From: CAIOJG01 sp964477455
GTDB taxonomy: Bacteria; Patescibacteriota; Patescibacteriia; Magasanikbacterales; GWA2-37-8
Direction of reading: 5' to 3'
Assembly: GCA_964477455.1 (NCBI GenBank)
Contig: CAYZHG010000064.1
Coordinates: 1 to 5,138, forward strand
Length of the DNA: 5,138 bases
The notes below the pieces were generated by a model, which did not search any database, was not told the origin of the DNA, and saw nothing but the letters and a program-made list of their open reading frames with translations. This document shows, in pieces, positions 1 through 5,126 of the stretch. Made by a program: the position numbers and the translations under genes. The first letter of the stretch is position 1. Every line of letters starts with the position of its first letter.

Positions 1-2439
1 TAAATATTCTTTAATTTTCAATTTTGCAACATTATCATTGTTTTGAGTAGAGAGAGCAATGGCGACCCAATCCGTATATAAATCACTACTTCCAAATGAT
101 CCATTAGAATTTTTGTTGTTTGATAAAAATTCAACAGCTTTATTTACGTCGATTTTATTGTGAATTTGACTACCACCAGAACCACCATTTCCATTATTAT
201 TAGTATTGTTGTTTTGTGTAGTAGTGTTGCTTGCAGTTGATGTCGGGTTTATTAATAATACAGTCGTAACAAAATTTGTTTTGCTGGCCTTAATATAAAT
301 AGGATCGGTAGAAGTAATAAATAAAGATAATTTTCCGTCGTCTGTTTCAGTTTCAAATGTATTATTTATTATTACACTACTACTGCTAGCATTTTTCCAA
401 ACTGAATTGAATAAACTATCAAAACCAAATTCTTCGATAGTGATAGTCGTGGTTGTGCCAATTTCAGGAGTATAAGAATCCATGGATATTCTCAATGGAA
501 AAGTGTCATAAGTTAAAATAATTTTTTCATCCGCAGTTAAAATGTGCTTGTTTAATGCTGTTTGTCCATAGCTCATTTCATTGTTTTTTTGAACAAACCA
601 ATTCCAATAAACACCATTTTCGTTTTGATTATTTTGGTATCCTTCGATTGAATTCAAAAACATGTCTGTTCCCCAAGTGGACCAATTCGTTGTCAAACCA
701 GTTTTGTTTATGGCACACATTGCATTCAATGTGTATTTTTGAGTTTCATTATTTTCCTTACAGGCGGATACATCTAGATTTTCATATGAAGAACCAACTA
801 AATTCTTGGTGTAAAATACGTCTAAATTAATAGAAGTTTTTGGAAGGTTAGTTTCAAATCCAATACTATCACTTGTGACAAATCCGTCTTTTTTTGCTGA
901 AATAAATAATGTATCGGTCGAATCTGAATAGATATCGAGTTCTCCGCTTGGAGAAGGTATTGTAGTTAATTGCTCAAAGTGAGCTACATCGAATATTACA
1001 TCAGTGGCTAATTTCCAATCCCAAATAGATTCATCAAAATATTGAGCAAGTATAGTAGAAGTGGAATATATGAGATACGGACCGTCCAACTTCATTGTTG
1101 TTCTTAATGGGCTAATTCCGTATGTCAACAAAATTGCTTCACCATCTTGCAATACGTGTTCGTTTAATGATGTTTGACCAGGATTTAATCCGCCTCCCTC
1201 AGCAAACCAAAGCCACCATTTTCCATCTAAGCCATCGTACTGGTTTATGTTAGTAAGAAATACGCCATATTCGCCCCAGCTATTTCCAACGGTTAAATTA
1301 CCGTCTATTTCAGCTTGTTTTATTGCACACCATGCATTTATGGTGTAAACATTACTATTTGGTACTTTTTCACACTTTTTTACCTTTATGGTTTGATCAA
1401 AGACTGAAGAATCGTAAGCTACTATTCGTACTCGGATATTATATTCTTCATCGTTGACAGATAATGCTGGAGTAGAAGTTGTGACAACAGTGGAAAAATC
1501 ACTATAATCAGTGCCATTAAATTCACGTACTTGAAATGAATATTCAAAATTTGGTGTTAAGTCATTAAAAATTACACTGGAGTTTGATGTTGAAAAAGTA
1601 GTGGAAGCAGTTGAGCTAACTTCGTAGGTGGTAGCGTCAACCACAGGATCCCAAAAAAGTTCGACAGAAGAAGTGGTGACAATAACATTGTTTACAATTG
1701 GGGTAGACGTTGCTTTTGTCGCAGGCGGTACATATGGCTCAAAAATAAAATTGCCGACTATTAGTTCACTAGAAGTGGCGTTAGCGGGAATCAGACCTTT
1801 GTTTTGCCAAAAATTAATATGTACCAATTCACTTCCAGGAACAAAGTTTTTCTCTCCGGAATATGTCCAACTATCCAAAATATTATTATTTTGAATTGTG
1901 CTAAAACTTATTTTATTTGGTTGCCAGTCTATGATATGGCTGGAAGAACCATTTTCTAAAACAAAATTTTTATTGTAATGATTTTCTTCGGTATATGGAG
2001 GTGGTTGAATCGTGTAATGTAAATTTGAACTACCAGGTAAAGACCAATAAGAGTATTCAATATCAATTTCGTGATCATCGTCCTGATATAGAAATGGTGC
2101 GGCAATCAAATTTTCATCAAGGGTATCTACGTGTGAATCAAAATCAAATGAATATTTTCCGTATCCAAGTGAATTCTTTAAAAATACTTCCGAAGAATAC
2201 CACAAATCGTCATCATGCTTAGAGACTTTCATGTGTAATCTACTTTCACCATCAACAAAAACATCCTGCTCTGTGTTTCCCCAATTATTTGGCCCAGGTC
2301 CGCCTTGTCCTTCTTTTACATCCCAGTCGTAGCCAGAAAAATTAATAGTACGTGCATAAGTGATTGATGTACTAAAAATTAAACTAGCAATAACAGCGAT
2401 TGATAAAAATATTTTATTTTTAAAATTTAGATTTTTCAT
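1..2439 (-). CDS. Secreted multidomain protein: GH16 + FnIII + 2x DUF4430 + terpenoid-cyclase-like barrel (3' end cut off)
   Basis: I translated this frame by hand from ATG at 2439. It stays open for 813 codons to the window edge, so the C-terminus is missing. Residues 1-29 are a signal peptide (NFKNK, hydrophobic core, cleavage after TYA). Residues 31-236 resemble GH16 beta-glucanases/lectin-like jelly rolls, with the family motif EIDIE at 124-128 (nucleophile E124, D126, acid/base E128) intact. Residues 245-325 look like fibronectin type III. Residues 331-450 and 535-652 are two DUF4430 (transcobalamin C-terminal-like) domains, each ending in a W-x-WF...LTY...PLR pattern and each followed by a beta-sandwich (451-530, 653-730). 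An Asn/Gly/Ser linker (731-760) leads to KAVEFL...GSFG...DWVAIAL (767-796), typical of a first repeat of squalene-cyclase/intrinsic-factor-type barrels. The start overlaps the upstream DUF4430 gene by 20 nt, so the two are probably co-expressed from the riboswitch-controlled promoter. It is likely surface-exposed or secreted. Corrinoid binding is inferred from domain kinship and context; a generic adhesin or glucanase is the alternative. Confidence 0.85.
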   Translation of the reverse strand, partial: MKNLNFKNKIFLSIAVIASLIFSTSITYARTINFSGYDWDVKEGQGGPGPNNWGNTEQDVFVDGESRLHMKVSKHDDDLWYSSEVFLKNSLGYGKYSFDFDSHVDTLDENLIAAPFLYQDDDHEIDIEYSYWSLPGSSNLHYTIQPPPYTEENHYNKNFVLENGSSSHIIDWQPNKISFSTIQNNNILDSWTYSGEKNFVPGSELVHINFWQNKGLIPANATSSELIVGNFIFEPYVPPATKATSTPIVNNVIVTTSSVELFWDPVVDATTYEVSSTASTTFSTSNSSVIFNDLTPNFEYSFQVREFNGTDYSDFSTVVTTSTPALSVNDEEYNIRVRIVAYDSSVFDQTIKVKKCEKVPNSNVYTINAWCAIKQAEIDGNLTVGNSWGEYGVFLTNINQYDGLDGKWWLWFAEGGGLNPGQTSLNEHVLQDGEAILLTYGISPLRTTMKLDGPYLIYSTSTILAQYFDESIWDWKLATDVIFDVAHFEQLTTIPSPSGELDIYSDSTDTLFISAKKDGFVTSDSIGFETNLPKTSINLDVFYTKNLVGSSYENLDVSACKENNETQKYTLNAMCAINKTGLTTNWSTWGTDMFLNSIEGYQNNQNENGVYWNWFVQKNNEMSYGQTALNKHILTADEKIILTYDTFPLRISMDSYTPEIGTTTTITIEEFGFDSLFNSVWKNASSSSVIINNTFETETDDGKLSLFITSTDPIYIKASKTNFVTTVLLINPTSTASNTTTQNNNTNNNGNGGSGGSQIHNKIDVNKAVEFLSNNKNSNGSFGSSDLYTDWVAIALSTQNNDNVAKLKIKEYL
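250..1449 (-). repeat. Tandem duplication of a DUF4430 + beta-sandwich unit inside the large secreted protein
   Basis: Copy 1 covers residues 331-530 (850-1449) and copy 2 residues 535-730 (250-837). Corresponding landmarks are YTINAWCAI and YTLNAMCAI, WWLWF and YWNWF, GQTSLNEHVL and GQTALNKHIL, and LTY...PLR in both. The nucleotide sequences have diverged well beyond the protein pattern, so this is an old intragenic duplication rather than a recent one. The only four cysteines in the 813 visible residues are C356/C371 and C560/C575. They sit at equivalent positions in the two copies, 15 residues apart each time, suggesting one disulfide per copy outside the cytoplasm. Confidence 0.8.
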
Positions 2440-3013
2440 ATTTCCAAGTTATTTTATCATTTTGTTTTAAAGTGTAAGCGGATATTCCGACTTTGGCCGA
2501 TATATCGTTAATGTAATAAATCCAATATTCTCCAGTTTGATTATTATTTTTTAATCCATTAATTTCTTCAACGAAATAGCCGATTCCACCAAATTCTTTC
2601 ATCAATACGCTAATTTGTTTGTTGCTGACCAGTGCTTGCATTGCATCGTAAGCCGTAGATTTTTCAGGAAGTACAAGGGGATATTGTGTGTCACTTATTA
2701 TGATGGTGGCGCTTAGCGAATATTTAAGTTCTTCATTTTTTATTATTTCACTAGATGTGGTAGTTTCAGCTTTAACTTGTGTAGGCTCTGAGATTTTGAC
2801 CTCAATTGATTTTGTTGATGTCGCAATCGGTGTAGTTACTGATTTATTGTCTGTGACAATGGTGTTTGTCGCGACATTGGACCAGCTAATGTTCTGTTGT
2901 ATTGGTTTAGGTATTTCCACCTTAGGTTTATCAGGCAAAAGTAGATAGGCACCAGTCGATAGAAAAATAAACGTAGTGATCATCAACAATCGTGCCAGAA
3001 GTTTATTGTGCAT
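2420..3013 (-). CDS. Membrane-anchored DUF4430 (transcobalamin C-terminal-like) domain protein
   Basis: This is a complete 197-residue protein. Residues 1-7 are short and positively charged, and about 8-26 form one hydrophobic segment without a clear signal-peptidase site or lipobox, so I expect an uncleaved N-terminal anchor with the rest outside. Residues 27-98 are a Ser/Thr/Lys-rich spacer lifting the domain off the membrane. Residues 99-194 form a DUF4430 domain: strand SATIIISD, helix TAYDAMQALV, the FGGIGYFVEEINGL segment, then GEYWIYYIN (161-169) and a final VGISAYTLKQNDKITWKYE. The closest well-known structural relative of this fold is the C-terminal beta domain of intrinsic factor and transcobalamin, which covers bound cobalamin. 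It is the first gene after the apparent cobalamin riboswitch, and its last 20 nt overlap the start of the large secreted protein. No Shine-Dalgarno is visible before ATG 3013. Domain identity is fairly secure; B12 binding is an inference from fold and leader. Confidence 0.88.
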   Translation of the reverse strand: MHNKLLARLLMITTFIFLSTGAYLLLPDKPKVEIPKPIQQNISWSNVATNTIVTDNKSVTTPIATSTKSIEVKISEPTQVKAETTTSSEIIKNEELKYSLSATIIISDTQYPLVLPEKSTAYDAMQALVSNKQISVLMKEFGGIGYFVEEINGLKNNNQTGEYWIYYINDISAKVGISAYTLKQNDKITWKYEKSKF

Positions 3014-3027
3014 ATTGCTATGAAATT

Positions 3028-3056
3028 AAAAAAATCTTTCCCGACACGAAAAGATT
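3028..3056 (-). terminator. Terminator-like hairpin of the riboswitch expression platform
   Basis: On the minus strand AATCTTT (3056-3050) pairs perfectly with AAAGATT (3039-3033) around a 10-nt loop, and seven T residues follow (3034-3028, overlapping the arm). This is the layout of an intrinsic terminator, although the stem is short and A/T-rich. It ends 14 nt before the DUF4430 start codon. Premature stopping here would silence both downstream genes, as expected for a repressing B12 leader. TCGGGA (3044-3039), in the loop and the first base of the 3' arm, can instead pair with TCCCGA at 3082-3077, a possible alternative or pseudoknotted state. Confidence 0.55.
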
Positions 3057-3086
3057 CAAAAAGAGAATACTCCTGCTCGGGATAGC

Positions 3087-3177
3087 TGTTATTTGAAGAC
3101 CGGACTTGTTTCCGATTTAATCGGAACTTTACCGTTGCGGCACAGTGGAGGAATTGACCTCACTTCCACAAATAACA
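3087..3177 (-). promoter_or_regulatory. Cobalamin (B12) riboswitch aptamer, divergent
   Basis: The minus strand folds into a four-way-junction plan. A closing stem of 9 perfect pairs joins TGTTATTTG (3177-3169) to CAAATAACA (3095-3087). GGAAGTG follows, then a P4-like hairpin GAGG/CCTC (3161-3158, 3151-3148). A P5-like hairpin pairs ACTGT with ACGGT (3146-3142, 3135-3131) across the loop GCCGCA, and a short P6-like hairpin pairs TTCCGAT with ATCGGAA (3126-3120, 3116-3110). AAGTCCGG (3107-3100) follows. The order GGAA, AATTCC, CCGC-AC-GGTAA, AGTCCGG matches the conserved B12-box layout of cobalamin riboswitches. Odd points: the usual GACCTGCC-like end is replaced by GTCTTCAAAT, P6 is minimal, and I found no outer P1/P2. 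It sits in the leader of two DUF4430-containing genes, which fits corrinoid control. Ligand subtype (adenosyl or hydroxy/methyl) cannot be told by eye. Confidence 0.82.
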
Positions 3178-3196
3178 TTAAATTGTTCTTGTTGTT

Positions 3197-3225
3197 ACCC
3201 TACCAGTCTATCTAAAGTTTGTCAA
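3197..3225 (-). promoter_or_regulatory. Promoter for the riboswitch/DUF4430 operon
   Basis: A perfect -35 TTGACA (3225-3220) is separated by 17 nt from TAGGGT (3202-3197), which keeps the key T, A and final T of a sigma-70 -10 box and has an extended-10 TG one base before it. The -35 overlaps the last codons of the glycosyltransferase gene. Transcription would begin near 3190, about 13 nt before the aptamer's closing stem. The leader would therefore contain the whole riboswitch and little else. This gives the two DUF4430 genes their own control, separate from folD and the glycosyltransferase. Confidence 0.65.
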
Positions 3226-3928
3226 AACGGGTTGTGCACAGTCTAAATATGGTGATAAAAAATTCAACGATGTCTTTGTTTGCTAATTTGGATGTTCCAA
3301 GTTTTCGGTCGCTAAATATTACCGGAATTTCTTTAATGTGAAACTTATTTTTTTGCGTGCGATAAAGCATTTCTTCCTGAAACGCATAGCCGTTACTTTT
3401 GACATTGTCCAAATTAATTTTTTCTAATACTTCGCGTTTGAAACAGCGAAATCCTGAAGTGACATCCTTGGCGCGAAGTCGCAAAAATGTGCGCGCAATA
3501 ACCATGGCACCGTGGCTCATAAATTTTCTTTTGAAATTCCAACCTACTATTTTGCCACCTTTGATTTTTCTGGAACCAATTGCGAGATGAAAACCGTCTT
3601 TGCAAACTTCTGTTAGACGCGGTATGTCTTTGGGGTCGTGAGAAAAATCCGCATCCATTTCAACAATTAAATCCGCGCCTAAGGCCAAAGCTTTTTTAAA
3701 ACCAGCAATATAAGCACTACCTAGTCCAAGTTTATTGTAACGTTTTATAAGATAAAGATTTGGATAAACAGTTTGCAGAGGGCTGACCAATTCCGCAGTT
3801 TTATCAGGGGAGTTATCATCCACTACAATAATGGATAAATTTTCTATTGGTTGCAAAAAAATATCGTTGATGAGGTTTACAATATTATCCCGCTCATTGT
3901 AGGTGGGTATAACTACGATAGTTTGCAT
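3212..3928 (-). CDS. Family-2 glycosyltransferase, polyprenol-phosphate mannose/glucose synthase type
   Basis: This 238-residue protein is a single-domain GT-A enzyme of the dolichol-phosphate mannosyltransferase (DPM1/Ppm) type. It would transfer a sugar from a nucleotide sugar to polyprenyl phosphate at the inner face of the membrane, giving a lipid-linked donor for surface glycans or glycoproteins. Visible motifs: VVIPTYNERDNI near the N-terminus, VVDDNSPDKT (35-44), GLGSAYIAGFKKAL (68-81), the metal-binding DAD (92-94) followed by FSHDPKDI, GSRKIKGG (118-125), VTSGFRCFKREVL (156-168) and QEEML (184-188). Length fits the catalytic domain alone, without the C-terminal membrane segments or GtrA-like domain of some relatives. 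The start codon lies 2 nt after the folD stop, so the two genes are almost surely co-transcribed. No Shine-Dalgarno is apparent. Sugar specificity cannot be assigned. Its lipid-linked sugar could serve glycosylation of the Ser/Thr-rich surface proteins downstream, which is speculative. Confidence 0.9.
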   Translation of the reverse strand: MQTIVVIPTYNERDNIVNLINDIFLQPIENLSIIVVDDNSPDKTAELVSPLQTVYPNLYLIKRYNKLGLGSAYIAGFKKALALGADLIVEMDADFSHDPKDIPRLTEVCKDGFHLAIGSRKIKGGKIVGWNFKRKFMSHGAMVIARTFLRLRAKDVTSGFRCFKREVLEKINLDNVKSNGYAFQEEMLYRTQKNKFHIKEIPVIFSDRKLGTSKLANKDIVEFFITIFRLCTTRFDKL

Positions 3929-3930
3929 AA

Positions 3931-4779
3931 TTATTTTTTGGCGTTACGTTTGGCGCAGAGAACGGTGTTTTGTAGAAGTAGCGCCACAGTGATAGGGCCA
4001 ACACCGCCTGGAGTTGGAGTAAAGAAACTGGCCTTTGATAAAACTTCGTCTTTGTTGGCGTCGCCAAACATTTTTCCATTTTCAAAAACGATTCCAGTGT
4101 CGATAACGATGGCGCCAGTTTTGACCATATCACCACGTAATAGATCTTTTTTACCTACACCAGTTACAATCACATCGGCCATTAAACATTTTTCTTTGAT
4201 ATCGCGCGTGCGACTGTTGCAGGTGATAACACTAGCACCTTCATTGGACAAAATTATAGCTAGTGGTTTCCCGACTAGTGCTCCCATACCAACGATGGTA
4301 ATATTTTTTCCAGAAATATTAAAATTTAGCTCCTTTAAAATTGTTATAACTGCATAAGGGGTAGGTGGAAAAATGTAGCTAGTTTTCATTACTAATTTTC
4401 CAATATTGGTATCAGTCAAACAATCTACATCGATTTTTGGATCAACGGCATTGATAACTTCAGAGGTGTAAAGTTTGTTTGGTAATGGTAGCTGGATAAT
4501 CAATCCAGATAGCTTTTCTTTTTTTTGTAGTTTTTTAATTTCGTCGATTAATTTAATTTTGCTTACAGATGCAGGGAATTTTTTTAAAATAAAACTAATT
4601 CCAGCAGTTTCAGCAGCTTGTTGCTTTTTATTGACATAGGTTTGAGAGGGAAGATCATTGCCGACCAAAACAACACCCAATTTAGGTTTGATATTTTTTT
4701 TCTTCAATTTTTTTACTTCCAAAGCGCTAGAAGTACGAATTTTCTCGGCAATCGCTTTGCCGTCGATTAGTTGTCCCAT
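3931..4779 (-). CDS. folD: Bifunctional methylenetetrahydrofolate dehydrogenase / methenyltetrahydrofolate cyclohydrolase
   Basis: FolD interconverts 5,10-methylene-, 5,10-methenyl- and 10-formyl-tetrahydrofolate in the cytoplasm, supplying one-carbon units for purines, fMet-tRNA and thymidylate. The 282-residue length is normal. Numbered from ATG 4779: LIDGKAIA (4-11), the catalytic Y48-x3-K52 in SQTYVNKK, QLPLP with Q96, IDVDC with D119, PPTPYAV (138-144), the Rossmann loop IVGMGALVGKP (162-172), VIDTGI (225-230) and TPTPGGVGPITVA (254-266). Y48, K52, Q96 and D119 match the known catalytic set. Departures from classic FolD are I116 where KDVDG has Lys, C120 for Gly, and M165-G166 where GRS is common. 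An in-frame GTG at 4809 would add ten residues, but it lies upstream of the likely -10 box, so I chose ATG 4779. No Shine-Dalgarno is visible and the leader is very short. The gene is followed 2 nt later by the glycosyltransferase. Confidence 0.93.
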   Translation of the reverse strand: MGQLIDGKAIAEKIRTSSALEVKKLKKKNIKPKLGVVLVGNDLPSQTYVNKKQQAAETAGISFILKKFPASVSKIKLIDEIKKLQKKEKLSGLIIQLPLPNKLYTSEVINAVDPKIDVDCLTDTNIGKLVMKTSYIFPPTPYAVITILKELNFNISGKNITIVGMGALVGKPLAIILSNEGASVITCNSRTRDIKEKCLMADVIVTGVGKKDLLRGDMVKTGAIVIDTGIVFENGKMFGDANKDEVLSKASFFTPTPGGVGPITVALLLQNTVLCAKRNAKK

Positions 4780-4799
4780 AATTTTATATTTATGCCAAT

Positions 4800-4828
4800 A
4801 TTTTAGCACAAGATAAATAAAAAATCCA
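4800..4828 (-). promoter_or_regulatory. Extended -10 promoter of folD
   Basis: On the minus strand TGCTAAAAT (4808-4800) is an extended -10 element. A poor -35, TGGATT (4828-4823), lies 17 nt upstream of the hexamer. Predicted initiation near 4793 leaves only about 14 nt before the folD ATG at 4779, too short for a normal ribosome-binding site, consistent with none being visible. This placement also excludes the upstream GTG at 4809 as a start. Confidence 0.5.
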
Positions 4829-4845
4829 GTTTGATTGTTTTTGGT

Positions 4846-4864
4846 GAAAAATTACAAATTTTTC
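4846..4864. repeat. A/T-rich 8-bp dyad between the divergent promoters
   Basis: GAAAAATT (4846-4853) and AATTTTTC (4857-4864) form a perfect inverted repeat with a 3-nt spacer. It lies 19 nt upstream of the plus-strand -35 and about 18 nt upstream of the folD -35, in the middle of the divergent region. It could be an operator or an UP-like A/T tract. In such A/T-rich DNA a dyad of this kind can arise by chance, so I place little weight on it. Confidence 0.3.
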
Positions 4865-4883
4865 TAAATTGGTATATAAATAC

Positions 4884-4912
4884 TTGACAGTAATGTGGTA
4901 GTTAGTTACTAT
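4884..4912 (+). promoter_or_regulatory. Strong sigma-70 type promoter for the 59-aa gene
   Basis: TTGACA (4884-4889) is a perfect -35. A spacer of exactly 17 nt follows, then TACTAT (4907-4912), 5 of 6 matches to TATAAT. Initiation is expected near 4919, leaving a leader of about 28 nt that contains the ribosome-binding site. It is the best promoter-like sequence in the window and points away from folD. Confidence 0.75.
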
Positions 4913-4935
4913 TGTGTGTAGTAAACAATCGTGTT

Positions 4936-4940
4936 GGAGG
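4936..4940 (+). promoter_or_regulatory. Ribosome-binding site deciding the start of the 59-aa gene
   Basis: GGAGG is followed by a 6-nt spacer and ATG at 4947. This fixes the start there and rules out the in-frame GTG at 4914, which lies at the predicted transcription start itself. No minus-strand gene in the window has a comparable Shine-Dalgarno. Confidence 0.8.
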
Positions 4941-4946
4941 TTTTTC

Positions 4947-5126
4947 ATGTTACGCAAAAATCAGATTCTCGCAGCTTATCTGCGAAGGCGTATTGCCTAC
5001 GCAGAGCAAAAAGCAAACCATTTCTTGAATTTGTACGGATACGCATCATTCGCATTCGCGGATGATTTGCTATATCTTAAGCGCATATTGGATATCCTGG
5101 AGGAGGCGGAACTGACCCAGAACTAG
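4947..5126 (+). CDS. Small conserved-looking hypothetical protein, 59 aa
   Basis: I do not recognise this protein. It is complete: ATG 4947 with a well-placed GGAGG, stop TAG at 5124-5126, and a strong promoter upstream. The product is charged and probably all-helical. A first helix at about 4-30 is rich in Lys/Arg/Ala (AAYLRRRIAYAEQKANHFL). An aromatic turn (YGYASFAF) follows, then an acidic/leucine-rich second helix at about 38-56 (DDLLYLKRILDILEEAEL), which suggests a helical hairpin or a dimerising coiled coil. There is no signal peptide or membrane span, so it should be cytosolic. GC content is about 44% by hand count, higher than the visibly A/T-rich neighbours, and it uses codons such as CTG, CGC, GCG and GAG that they use less. 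This could mean high expression or a different origin. Possible roles such as a small regulator or nucleic-acid-binding protein are guesses. Confidence 0.75.
   Translation: MLRKNQILAAYLRRRIAYAEQKANHFLNLYGYASFAFADDLLYLKRILDILEEAELTQN

Noticed and set aside
180..220. Short ATT/GTT-rich run as a microsatellite or CRISPR-like repeat
   Set aside because: It encodes the Asn/Gly/Ser linker (about residues 741-757) of the secreted protein; there is no regular spacer-repeat pattern.
555..830. Plus-strand open frame of 91 codons
   Set aside because: It lies opposite the continuous 813-codon minus-strand frame, has no ribosome-binding site and reads as low-complexity Phe/His/Leu-rich sequence. The plus-strand frames at 1628-1894 and 1995-2222 are likewise shadows of this gene.
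2688..2948. Plus-strand open frame of 86 codons with hydrophobic stretches
   Set aside because: It is antisense to the Ser/Thr/Val-rich spacer and domain of the DUF4430 gene; the hydrophobic look is a by-product of the complementary codons.
3014..3211. T-box, SAM or tetrahydrofolate riboswitch in the leader
   Set aside because: A folate gene lies nearby, but the leader is downstream of it. The conserved order GGAA, AATTCC, CCGC-AC-GGTAA and AGTCCGG fits the cobalamin family and not those classes.
3851..4357. Plus-strand open frame of 168 codons
   Set aside because: It is antisense to conserved folD and the start of the glycosyltransferase, both with full motif sets, and has no promoter or ribosome-binding site of its own.
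4777..4809. GTG at 4809 as an upstream start of folD
   Set aside because: The ten extra residues (VLKYWHKYKI) are not FolD-like and the GTG lies upstream of the probable -10 box at 4800-4805; the ATG at 4779 places LIDGKAIA where the family has it.
4914..4946. GTG at 4914 as the start of the small plus-strand gene
   Set aside because: It lies at the predicted transcription start without a ribosome-binding site, while ATG 4947 has an ideal GGAGG.
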